Positions 17,668-26,300 of a stretch of 64,000 bases of DNA are shown here, in pieces. Source of the DNA: Proteiniclasticum sp043951855 (lineage in GTDB: Bacteria > Bacillota > Clostridia > Clostridiales > Clostridiaceae); NCBI RefSeq assembly GCF_043951855.1, contig NZ_JBINJW010000005.1, forward strand, positions 62,001 through 126,000, in the 5' to 3' direction. Made by a program: the position numbers and the translations under genes. Position 1 is the first letter of the stretch. Each line of letters opens with the position of its first letter. Under the pieces are notes generated by a model that did not search any database, was not told the DNA's origin, and saw nothing but the letters and a program-made list of their open reading frames with translations.

Positions 17668-19272
17668 ATGAAATTTGATCCGAACCATCAACCTTATTCC
17701 TCCCAGCGACTGACGCTGGGTGCAGCCAACGGAGTGGTAGCCACAGGGAATCCTCTGGCTGCTCAGGCGGGGCTGGATATTCTGAAAAAAGGAGGTAATG
17801 CTGTAGATGCAGCCATAGCCACCGCAGCCTGCCTGACTGTGGTGGAACCTACAGCCAATGGCATAGGGGGAGACAACTTTGCCCTGGTCTGGATGAAGGA
17901 GAAGCTTTATGGCATGAATTCCAACGGCCCATCTCCAGGGGAAATCTCACTTGAGAAGATCAGCGCTGACCATGAGACCATGCCGGTCCATGGTTGGATT
18001 CCAGTCACAGTGCCGGGTGCTCCGAAAGGTTGGGCTACGCTGTCTGAACGGTTTGGAAATCTCACGCTGCTGGAGTGCCTGGAACCTGCTATCCTTTATG
18101 CGGAAAAAGGGTTTCCCGTGGCGGCTAATACGGCAAAGATGTGGAAACGCGCCTATGAAAGAAATCTGAAGCTCTATGGAGACAAAGAGGAGTTCAAGGA
18201 GTGGTTTCGCACCTTCACCTTCAATGGATTGCCACCAGAACCTTTCCAGATGGTGAAGCTTCCCAACCATGCAGCGACGCTTAGACGCATAGGTGAAAGT
18301 GGAGGCGATGCATTCTACAACGGAGAACTGGCCATGGCCATGGAAGAGGATTCCATACTCCACGGAGGATATCTCCGAAAAAAAGACCTGGAAAAATTCA
18401 GTTCTCAGTGGGTTACACCTCTTTCAGTGAACTATAGGGGTTATGATGTAGTGGAACTTCCTCCCAGCGGACAGGGCATGGTGGCGCTTATGGCACTGAA
18501 CATCTTCAGGAACCATGACGTGTCAAAAAATGATGCGTCCTACTATCATCATATGTTCGAAAGCATGAAGATGGCTTTTGCTGACGGCATGCATTACATT
18601 ACGGACAGCAGTCATATGAAAATGGATCCGAAGCTTCTGTTATCCGAGGCTTACGGCAAGAAGAGACATAGCCAGATCAAGGACGAAGCCGTGCTCCACA
18701 GTCATGATGATCCTTCATCCAGTGGAACGGTGTATCTCAATACAGCGGATAAGGATGGAAACATGGTTTCCATGATCCAGTCCAATTACATGGGATTCGG
18801 CAGTGGTGTGGTGGTCAAGGGAACAGGCATTTCCCTGCAGAATCGTGGGGCGGATTTCAAACTGGATCCGGAACATGTGAACGTACTTGCACCTGGTAAG
18901 AAGACCTATCACACCATCATTCCCGGTATGCTTATAAAGGATGGAAAATGCAAGGTGGTCTTTGGCGTTATGGGGGGATACATGCAGCCCCAGGGCCATT
19001 TCCAGGTGGTATCGAACCTTCTGGATTTCAATCTGAACCCTCAGATGGCGCTGGATGCGCCCAGATGGCAGTGGATGAAGGAGAAAACATTCAAGGTGGA
19101 GTCCTTCTTTGATGCGGATATTGTTTCAAAGCTCAGAGAAAGGGGTCACGATGTGGAAGTGGAACCCGACAGCACACATTTCGGACGAGGGCAGATCATT
19201 GTGAAACTGGAAAACGGGGCTTATGCGGCAGGAACGGAGTCCAGAACAGACAGCAACCTTGCTGTCTACTGA
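17668..19272 (+). CDS. ggt: gamma-glutamyltransferase family Ntn hydrolase
   Basis: A 534-residue gamma-glutamyltranspeptidase-family protein with no signal peptide, so probably cytoplasmic. Large-subunit marks include GGNAVDAAIATAACLTVVEPTANGIGGD near residues 37-71. The predicted nucleophile after autocleavage is Thr354, in SSGTVYLNTADKDGN, at the same distance from the DKDGN motif as in E. coli Ggt. Downstream are GFGSGVVVKGTGISLQNRG and a glycine-rich MGGYMQPQGHFQV. It should hydrolyse or transfer gamma-glutamyl groups. Preceded by a peptide importer and followed by a DUF1028 protein, also an Ntn-type fold. YwrD-like members of this family are not well characterised, so the true substrate is open. 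Confidence 0.9.
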   Translation: MKFDPNHQPYSSQRLTLGAANGVVATGNPLAAQAGLDILKKGGNAVDAAIATAACLTVVEPTANGIGGDNFALVWMKEKLYGMNSNGPSPGEISLEKISADHETMPVHGWIPVTVPGAPKGWATLSERFGNLTLLECLEPAILYAEKGFPVAANTAKMWKRAYERNLKLYGDKEEFKEWFRTFTFNGLPPEPFQMVKLPNHAATLRRIGESGGDAFYNGELAMAMEEDSILHGGYLRKKDLEKFSSQWVTPLSVNYRGYDVVELPPSGQGMVALMALNIFRNHDVSKNDASYYHHMFESMKMAFADGMHYITDSSHMKMDPKLLLSEAYGKKRHSQIKDEAVLHSHDDPSSSGTVYLNTADKDGNMVSMIQSNYMGFGSGVVVKGTGISLQNRGADFKLDPEHVNVLAPGKKTYHTIIPGMLIKDGKCKVVFGVMGGYMQPQGHFQVVSNLLDFNLNPQMALDAPRWQWMKEKTFKVESFFDADIVSKLRERGHDVEVEPDSTHFGRGQIIVKLENGAYAAGTESRTDSNLAVY

Positions 19273-19282
19273 TGGTGATGCG

Positions 19283-19846
19283 ATGAAAGAGGAAATCAGA
19301 TTACGAGAAATATTCATCACTTTTCTGAAAATCAATGCATTCACTTTCGGTGGAGGCTATACCATTGTGCCGGTTATTCGAGATGAGTTCATGAAAAAGA
19401 GAAAACTCATCGATGAAGAGGAAATGCTGGGGCTGGTTGCCCTGGCCCAATCCGGACCGGGCGCCATGGCCATCAGCACATCTCTTCTCACCGGGTATAG
19501 ACTGAGAGGATTCAAGGGAGCACTGACGGCGCTTTTTGCATCGGTTTTGCCCTGCCTTATCATCATCTCCATTCTGTTCTATTTCTATGATGCCTTCTCC
19601 AGAAACTTCTGGGTGAAGTCTGCACTCATCGGTATGGGGGGCGTCATCAGTGCAGTCCTTCTTCTGACGGTCTATGACATGGGCAAAGCGGCTATGAAGA
19701 AGCACCGGTATTTCAGCCTGACGCTTATGGTCGGCGCCTTTGCCGCAAGTTATTTCGCCAATGTGCATACCATCATCATTATCATTACGCTGGCTGTGAT
19801 CGGTCTTGCGACCTTCACAATTTTTGATGAAAGGCAGGTGAAGTAG
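19283..19846 (+). CDS. CHR-family transporter, first half (chromate transporter type)
   Basis: A 187-residue membrane protein of the chromate ion transporter family, short (single-domain) type. Motifs: FLKINAFTFGGGYTIVPVI, the AQSGPGAMAISTS segment and the hydrophobic C-terminal half. Short CHR proteins work as heteromeric pairs, and the second half follows with no gap. ATG 19283 lies 11 bases after the ggt stop; an in-frame extension upstream overlaps ggt and is rejected. Chromate is unlikely to be the natural substrate in a peptide operon; an organic or sulfur anion made by peptide breakdown is one possibility. Confidence 0.88.
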   Translation: MKEEIRLREIFITFLKINAFTFGGGYTIVPVIRDEFMKKRKLIDEEEMLGLVALAQSGPGAMAISTSLLTGYRLRGFKGALTALFASVLPCLIIISILFYFYDAFSRNFWVKSALIGMGGVISAVLLLTVYDMGKAAMKKHRYFSLTLMVGAFAASYFANVHTIIIIITLAVIGLATFTIFDERQVK

Positions 19847-20413
19847 ATGGTACTTCTGGAATTATACTGGGTGTTTCTCCAGATCGGAGCCTTTGCTTTT
19901 GGCGGTGGTTACGCTGTACTTCCCCTCATACAGAAATTCGTGGTGGAAGACAGGGGATGGATGGATCTGAAGGAAATGACAGATCTCGTTTCCATTTCGC
20001 AGATGACACCAGGACCCATCGCCATCAATTCCGCCACTTTTGTAGGAACGAAAGTGGCAGGATTACCTGGTGCTGTTGTGGCAACGCTGGGGAATGTGAC
20101 CCCACAGTTCATACTCATGACCATTCTTGCGTATTTTATCTTCAGAGACAAGAAAATAGGGTTTCTGGACAAGATGCTGAAGGGTCTCAAGCCTGGCATC
20201 GTAGGTCTCATCGCCATCGCAGCCTTATCCATGATGAGCAGTGCGCTGTTTGACGGAGATGTGGCCTTTGCAAACATCAGTGTACTGGCTGTTCTGACTT
20301 TCGTTCTAGGATTCGCACTGAAGCTGACCAGACGATTCGATCTGATTGTCATCATCATCATCGGCGCAGTGGCGGGCATTCTCGGGAATCTTATAATTAC
20401 CGGGATCAGCTGA
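19847..20413 (+). CDS. CHR-family transporter, second half (chromate transporter type)
   Basis: A 188-residue partner of the preceding gene, starting directly after its stop codon. It has the same architecture: FLQIGAFAFGGGYAVLPLI, then VSISQMTPGPIAINSATFVG, a conserved PGPxAI segment, and five or so membrane spans. The two halves insert in opposite orientation in characterised short CHR pairs. It sits between ggt and the DUF1028 gene, so it belongs to the same operon. Substrate unknown. Confidence 0.88.
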   Translation: MVLLELYWVFLQIGAFAFGGGYAVLPLIQKFVVEDRGWMDLKEMTDLVSISQMTPGPIAINSATFVGTKVAGLPGAVVATLGNVTPQFILMTILAYFIFRDKKIGFLDKMLKGLKPGIVGLIAIAALSMMSSALFDGDVAFANISVLAVLTFVLGFALKLTRRFDLIVIIIIGAVAGILGNLIITGIS

Positions 20414-20428
20414 TTGAAAGGAGTTTAT

Positions 20429-21301
20429 ATGAAGAACATTGCTACATTTTCCATCATCGGTTTTGACCCGGTTACAGAGGAGCTGGGCATTGCCGTGCAA
20501 TCTAAGTTCTTAGGAGTCGGTGCAGTGGTTCCGTGGGCAAAAGCGGGTGTAGGTGCCATCGCTACGCAGGCCATGGCCAATCTTCATTATGGTGAATTAG
20601 GTCTTGAACTCCTTGAAAGAGGATACACAGCAGAAGAAACGCTCCATGCACTCCTCGCGCTGGACCCGGACCATGAAGAGAGACAGGTGGGGATCGTGGA
20701 TGCCAGCGGAAACGGAGTATCCTATACCGGGAAGAACTGCTTCAGCTACGCAGGAGGTTTATCCGGTGAGAATTTTGCCTGCCAGGGGAACATTCTCGTC
20801 GGTGAAGAGACAGTGACTGCCCTGAAAGAAGTGTTTTTCAATATTTCCGGCACCCTTGCGGAGCGGCTGGTCAGTGCACTGGATGCAGCGCAGCATGCCG
20901 GGGGAGACAAAAGGGGAAGACAATCCGCGGCACTTCTGGTGGTCAAAGAGAAAGGCAGCTACGGAGGATACAATGATAGGGCCATCGATCTCAGGGTGGA
21001 TGATCACCCTCAGCCCATCAGAGAGCTTCAGCGTCTTCTTCAGCTTCATGAGATGTACTTTCAGAAGACGAAAGAGGAAGAGAAACTTCCAGCAGAGCAT
21101 GAGTATGTAGAAAAGCTTCAGAAATCTCTTGGTAAACTCGGCTACTACAAAGGGTCTATGCACGGCAGGTATGATGAAGAAACAAGGAAAAGCTATGAAC
21201 AGTTCTGCGGTGTGGAGAACTTCGAAGAAAGAATGATTCCTGGAAACTGGCTGGACAAGAATGTTCTGGATTTTCTAGAGAAGAGGGCTGAGCAGGAATA
21301 A
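20429..21301 (+). CDS. DUF1028 Ntn-hydrolase-like protein with C-terminal peptidoglycan-binding-like domain
   Basis: A 290-residue protein. Residues 1-195 match DUF1028: TFSIIGFDPVTEELGIAVQS, then VGAVVPWAKAGVGAIATQA, and GGDKRGRQSAALLVVK further on. DUF1028 has an Ntn-hydrolase fold; the predicted nucleophile would be Thr5 or Ser7 after processing of the N terminus. The C-terminal 95 residues (from HPQPIRELQRLLQLHEMYF) resemble the PG_binding_2 domain that often follows DUF1028. ATG 20429 has an AAGGAG site. Last gene of the peptide operon; a second amidohydrolase acting on the imported substrate is a reasonable guess. Catalytic activity of the family is not proven. Confidence 0.82.
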   Translation: MKNIATFSIIGFDPVTEELGIAVQSKFLGVGAVVPWAKAGVGAIATQAMANLHYGELGLELLERGYTAEETLHALLALDPDHEERQVGIVDASGNGVSYTGKNCFSYAGGLSGENFACQGNILVGEETVTALKEVFFNISGTLAERLVSALDAAQHAGGDKRGRQSAALLVVKEKGSYGGYNDRAIDLRVDDHPQPIRELQRLLQLHEMYFQKTKEEEKLPAEHEYVEKLQKSLGKLGYYKGSMHGRYDEETRKSYEQFCGVENFEERMIPGNWLDKNVLDFLEKRAEQE

Positions 21302-21316
21302 GAATAAAGAATTCAG

Positions 21317-21377
21317 AATCACTCTCCTGTAATGACAGTATGCTAAAGCAGCTGTTCTACATGGAGGGTGATTTTGT
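21317..21377 (+). terminator. long structured hairpin at the end of the peptide operon
   Basis: Outer arms 21317-21327 and 21363-21373 pair over 11 bases (one G-T), and inside them TGTA/TACA and ACAG/CTGT pair again, leaving a small loop. TTTTG follows. It is longer than a normal terminator but has the position and U-tract of one. Confidence 0.5.
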
Positions 21378-21446
21378 ATTCCAGAGAAAAGGAAGATTTC
21401 ATCTTCAGAAATACTGACATCTGTACATCAATGGAAGAAAGTGCAG

Positions 21447-21505
21447 TTGACAATATCAAGTATCGATATTACAATATCCTTATATGATATCGATACTTGA
21501 TATTG
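21447..21505 (+). promoter_or_regulatory. PadR-type operators embedded in the padR promoter
   Basis: TTGACA (21447-21452), 17-base spacer and TACAAT (21470-21475). A 19-bp sequence at 21451-21469 fills the spacer, and its exact inverted copy lies at 21487-21505, so the region is a perfect 19-bp inverted repeat with a 17-bp centre. Each arm is itself dyad-symmetric: ATATC-N7-GATAT. The first operator blocks the -35/-10 spacer and the second the early transcribed region. This strongly suggests autorepression by the PadR protein encoded next. Confidence 0.8.
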
Positions 21506-21521
21506 AAGTGAGGTGTTGAAA

Positions 21522-21836
21522 TTGGCGAAGAAAGCGCTGGATGGTCTGACGGAAAGCATGTTCTATGTGCTCATGGCGTTCCAGAAAGAGGAGATGTGCG
21601 GTACCGATGTGGTGGAGTTCATCGAAAACAAGACGAAAAGAAGGGTGGTCATGGGTCCCGGTACCCTTTATACCATCCTGGCAAGGTTTGAAGAGGAAGA
21701 GATCATTTCGGAGACAGCGGTGGAAGGCAGAAAACGTACCTACGAGATTACGCTCAAAGGTAAAAGACTCTTTCAGGAGGAGCTCCTTCGGCTTAAAAGG
21801 TGCGTCATGGACGGAGAAAGCGAGGTAACGCTATGA
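21522..21836 (+). CDS. PadR-family transcriptional regulator
   Basis: A 104-residue winged-helix repressor: ALDGLTESMFYVLMAFQ, then KEEMCGTDVVEFI and the recognition/wing part VVMGPGTLYTILARFEEEEIIS followed by KRTYEITLKGKRLF, all typical of PadR. TTG 21522 has the best-spaced ribosome binding site (GTGAGGTG). It overlaps the DUF2812 gene by four bases, the standard PadR-DUF2812 arrangement in Clostridia. It probably represses its own promoter through the inverted repeat upstream and responds to membrane stress or a hydrophobic compound; the inducer is unknown. Confidence 0.92.
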   Translation: MAKKALDGLTESMFYVLMAFQKEEMCGTDVVEFIENKTKRRVVMGPGTLYTILARFEEEEIISETAVEGRKRTYEITLKGKRLFQEELLRLKRCVMDGESEVTL

Positions 21837-23029
21837 AGATGAAAAGGAAAATGATTCCGGTGGATATCTATGACATACCGGCCATGCAGAGCTATCTCAG
21901 CGATATGGCGGCGGAGGGACTGTTTCTTAAAAGAATTGCAACCTACGGGCACTTTGAAGAAGGAGAGCCCAAAAGAGTCCTCTACCGGCTGGAACCGCTC
22001 ATGAGAGAAGAGGAAAAGCCCAGAGAGGACCAGCTGGATGCCTACAAGGCGTATGGATGGGACTATGTATGCACCATCAGGAACGGATTCCATATCTACA
22101 GCACGGAAGATAAGGACTTCAGGGAGCTGCATACAGACCCTATGACCCAAAGCTATGCTTTTTCCCATCTTGAAAAGAAGCTGAAGCTGTCAAGCCGCAT
22201 CTATCTCATATCAGTTCCACTTCTTGCAGTGCTGATTCTACTGCCTGTGTTTCATCAGGAACAGCCGATTCTTTATGCTGTGCGGTACGGAAACGGCTCC
22301 TATCAGGTCATGATGCTGATTCTCTATGCATTTCTCTATTATCAGATCCATACAAGCAGAAAGAAACTGAAACTGCTTCAGGACGGTCTGGAGAAGGGGG
22401 AAGAATTACCCAGGAAGCGTGTTTACCATAAAAGCTATGCGCCTTATGTCATCAACGGAATTCTGGGATTGTTCGGCGTGATCATGATATTCAACTCTTT
22501 TCTTCTGCTGACTAGAGGATGGGAGAAGAATCTTGCAGAGATCAGTGAACCCATTCCCATGATACAGCTTACGGATATTGAGCAGAAGGAAGGCTTCATC
22601 AAAGACCAGGACGGGTATAGAGATGAGGAAATCCGTTATGACTGGACAGAACTTGCTCCGGTCATCTATGAACTCCATCAGAGTGGTGAAGTGAAAGGAG
22701 AGATGTGGGCAGATGGATCCGGAACCTATTCCCCTTCCCTGAGCAGCGAATACTATGAAGTGCGGTTCGCCTTCCTGGGAAAACGTCTTGTCAAAGAGCT
22801 CATGGAAGATACACTGGAATTTTACAGATACAGACCCATCCAGCATCAGGAGCTCTTCATCGAGGGGGTTGATGATGCCATTCTGGTAAAGAGTGAAGAT
22901 ACACAGATGTTCTTCGGGCGAATCGGGAAAAGTGTGCTCTATGTCCGGTATCACGGCTATGAAGACCTCTCTGCTCACCTTGATGAGATCTATGACACCT
23001 TGAGAAACTATCAGAAAGAGAAAATGTAA
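21833..23029 (+). CDS. DUF2812 domain membrane protein
   Basis: A 398-residue protein. Residues about 5-115 are the DUF2812 domain (MIPVDIYDIPAMQSYLSDMAAEGLFLKRI, with RVLYRLEP and GWDYVCTIRNGFHIYSTE). Three or four membrane segments follow (about 124-145, 155-175, 200-220), then a long extracytoplasmic or cytoplasmic C-terminal part with no recognised domain. The start is ATG 21833, which overlaps the padR stop. DUF2812 proteins are almost always encoded next to PadR regulators and are thought to take part in signal perception; the function is not known. Confidence 0.87.
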   Translation: MKMKRKMIPVDIYDIPAMQSYLSDMAAEGLFLKRIATYGHFEEGEPKRVLYRLEPLMREEEKPREDQLDAYKAYGWDYVCTIRNGFHIYSTEDKDFRELHTDPMTQSYAFSHLEKKLKLSSRIYLISVPLLAVLILLPVFHQEQPILYAVRYGNGSYQVMMLILYAFLYYQIHTSRKKLKLLQDGLEKGEELPRKRVYHKSYAPYVINGILGLFGVIMIFNSFLLLTRGWEKNLAEISEPIPMIQLTDIEQKEGFIKDQDGYRDEEIRYDWTELAPVIYELHQSGEVKGEMWADGSGTYSPSLSSEYYEVRFAFLGKRLVKELMEDTLEFYRYRPIQHQELFIEGVDDAILVKSEDTQMFFGRIGKSVLYVRYHGYEDLSAHLDEIYDTLRNYQKEKM

Positions 23030-23057
23030 CTGCTTCTATCCTATATAAGGAAGCCAT

Positions 23058-23084
23058 GAACTCCGTGATGAAGATCCGGAGTTC
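23058..23084 (+). terminator. possible terminator after the DUF2812 gene
   Basis: An 8-bp perfect stem GAACTCCG/CGGAGTTC (23058-23065 with 23077-23084). The U-tract is weak (TATTTC), so it may be only partly effective. The rest of the 280-bp gap to the RND gene holds the promoter and operator listed separately. Confidence 0.45.
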
Positions 23085-23228
23085 TATTTCATGTCTGAGG
23101 CTGTTTTACGACGGAATGAATTAGAAGCTATCAGAGGAGAAGAGGCATAATGATGGGAGAAGTCCCATGGTTCTAAGCTCCAGTAACCTGGGACCTTAGG
23201 GGTTAAGGAAAACATAAGAATTTCTTTG

Positions 23229-23289
23229 TTTACAGCAGTATTATATGGTGCTAAAATGAGAAAAGATTTCCGACCGACCGTTCGGTCGG
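23229..23289 (+). promoter_or_regulatory. promoter and TetR-type operator of the RND efflux gene
   Basis: TTTACA (23229-23234), 17-base spacer, extended -10 TGC-TAAAAT (23249-23257). Downstream at 23274-23289 is a perfect dyad, CCGACCG-TT-CGGTCGG, at about +10 to +25. This type of G-C rich GACCG palindrome is a common TetR/AcrR operator. The TetR gene at the end of the same operon is the obvious ligand, giving autoregulation. Confidence 0.75.
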
Positions 23290-23311
23290 ATGATTCCGAG
23301 GAGGATTTTAC

Positions 23312-26300
23312 ATGTTTTCGAAATACAGCGTAAAAAAACCATATACCGTAGTGGTGGCGGTGATACTCACCATTGTACTTGGTGTGATTTCATTTATGGG
23401 CATGAAGACCGATCTTCTGCCCACCATAGATCTGCCTTATGTAGTCGTCATCACGCCCTATCCAGGTGCAAGTCCTGAGAAGGTGGAGCAGCTGGTCACA
23501 AGGCCCATGGAGGCGGCACTGGGTACGTCCAGTGGACTGAGCAGCATACAGTCCGTTTCCAGTGAGAACTCCAGCATGATCTTCATGGAGTATGTCCAGG
23601 GAACCAACATGGACAGTGCCATGATCGAGCTCTCAGGAAGCATCGACCAGGTGAAAGGATCCATGGACGAAGGCATCGGGTCTCCGATTCTCATGAAGAT
23701 CAGCCCGGATATGCTGCCTATTTTTGTCGCCAGTGTAGATGTGGAAGGTATGGAGCTGGATGAGCTTTCAGAATTCGCAGAAGAAGTGGTTATGCCTTCC
23801 TTTGAAAGACAGGAAGGTGTGGCGGCTGTCACTGGAAGTGGACTTGTAGAATCAAGACTGGAGATTTCACTTGTGCCGGAAAAGATTGCAGCCCTCAATG
23901 AAAAAGTGAAAGGCAATATCCAGACGGAACTTGCCAAAGCGGAAAATGAGCTGAAGGATGCACAGGAAGCCCTGGCATCCGGTCAGAAGACTCTGGCAAC
24001 AGAATCCACGAACCAGAAGGAGCAGATTGCAAAAGCAAGTACCGAACTCAACAGTGCCATGGGGAATCTCAATGCCCTGCTGGCAGAAGAAGCAAGTCTT
24101 ACCGCGGAAAAAGCGGCGCTGGAAGCGGCGAGAGAACAGCTTGGCAGCATTCTGGACATGAATGCCGTATTTGAAAGCATCTTCCCGGATGGTGCGGAAA
24201 ACCTCACGCCGGAGGATTTTCAGGCCATTCTCGACAGTATCCAGTCAGGAGTTCCTGAAAATATGGAAGGAATGACTCAGGAAGGAGCTGCGCAGCTTTC
24301 AGAACAGGCTGCGGAAGCCATCAAGACGCTGATTGCAGTGGAACTGGATCTTCAGAGCATAAACATCAGGCAGATGACCTTAAATGCCATGAAGCCACAG
24401 CTGGAGAGTGGACTGAATGAAGCGAAGAGTGCTTATGAGCAGCTGGAAGCGGGTAAGATCACCATGGCGGTGGAGCTGGCCAAAGCCGAAGTCCAGATGC
24501 AGAACGGTATGACGGAACTGGATAAAGGGCTGGCCACTTTTGAAGAATCCAAAGAGGAAGCGCTGAGCAGCGCTGACCTTACCAACATACTGACAGAAGA
24601 GATGATCTCCAACATACTGAAGGCGCAGAACTTCAGTATGCCTGCAGGATACATCGCCGAGGGAGATGATCAGATTCTCGTCAAAGTGGGAGACAATTTC
24701 GAAGAACCACAGGAAATCGACAGTCTTGTTCTGTTCAGCATGGAGCCCATCGGGGATATCTACCTCAATGAAGTGGCTGAAGTGGGCAAGAAAGACAATT
24801 CTGATGAACTTTATACCAAGGTCAATGGAAACAACGGTGTTCTTCTGACATTCCAGAAGCAGAGTACTTCCTCCACGGCGGAGGTCTCCGATGCCATAGA
24901 AGCTGAAATCGAGAGACTGGAAGCAGAGAACGAGGGGCTCAGCATCACACCGATGATGGACCAGGGAGACTATATCGACATGATCACAAGCAGCGTCATG
25001 CAGAATCTTCTTTTCGGAGGACTTCTTGCGATTCTGGTACTGATCATCTTCTTAAGAGACCTGAAACCGACCTTCGTCATCGCACTGAGTATTCCCATCA
25101 GTCTGACCTTTGCAGTGGTGCTGATGTATTTCAGTAATGTTACCCTTAATGTGATCTCCCTGTCGGGTCTTGCCTTGGGAGTAGGTATGCTGGTGGACAA
25201 CAGTATCGTTGTCATCGAGAACATCTACAGACTCCGTAAAGAGGGGATGCCTGCTGATGAGGCAGCCATTCAGGGTGCGAAAGAAGTTTCCGGAGCGATT
25301 TTCGCTTCCACCTTGACAACCATTTCCGTCTTCCTTCCCATCGTATTCACGGAAGGGATTTCAAGGCAGCTCTTCACGGATATGGGGCTGACCATAGCCT
25401 ATAGCCTGGTAGCCAGCCTTATTGTGGCACTGACACTGGTTCCATCCATGGGTGCCACGCTTCTTCGAAAAACCAGCGAGAAGCCGCACAAGTGGTTTGA
25501 TGGAACAACACGCGCCTACGAGAAGGCGCTGTCCGTGGCGCTGAGATTCAAGCCCCTGGTGATTCTTTTCGCTGTGGGCATGCTGGGTCTGAGCATTTTC
25601 GGGGTCACTCGAATCGGTACAGCATTCATTCCAGAAGTGGATTCCCCTCAGATGTCTGCGACCTATGAAGCGCCGGACGGTCTGAAGACCAGTGAAGTGA
25701 ATGCGCTGAATGATGAAGTGGTGGAGAAGATTCTATCCATAGAAGCGGTGGAGACTGTTGGCGTCATGCGTGGCGGCGGAGCAGGCTTCATGGGATTCGG
25801 CGGAGGCGGAGGAATGCAGGGTGCAGATGCAAGCACATTCTATATTCTTCTGAAGGACGACAGAGAAATGACCAACCGTGACGTGGAAAGAATGATCTAT
25901 GAAGTGACGGAAGACATGGGTGGAGAAGTCGCCGTATCCGCATCCAATATGGATCTGTCTGCCCTAGGCGGCAGCGGTATTCAGGTGCAGATCAAGGGCT
26001 TCGACCTGGACACCATGGCTGACATCGCGAGAGATGCGGCAGCTCTTCTGGAAGAAACGGAAGGAACCGATGAGGTTACTACGGGCCTTGAAGATGCTGG
26101 AGAAGAAATCCGAATTGAAGTGAACAAGGACAAAGCCATTGTAGAGGGACTCACCGTGGCACAGGTGTTTGCGGAAGTATCCTCTGCCCTGAGCGAGGAA
26201 ATCACTGCAACGCAGCTCACAGAGATGGGGACCAGTTACCCTGTGGTGCTTCTGAAGCCAAGTATGGAAGGCCTCTCAAGAGATACCATCGGAGACCTTT

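Noticed and set aside
23150..23176. Eight-codon frame (MMGEVPWF) with a GAGGAG site upstream of the RND promoter
   Set aside because: It ends before the RND promoter, so it cannot act as a leader peptide for the pump; too short to support.
23160..23220. Possible riboswitch-like folds before the RND gene (GTCCCA/TGGGAC)
   Set aside because: Simple hairpin without any known aptamer core, and it lies upstream of the predicted transcription start.
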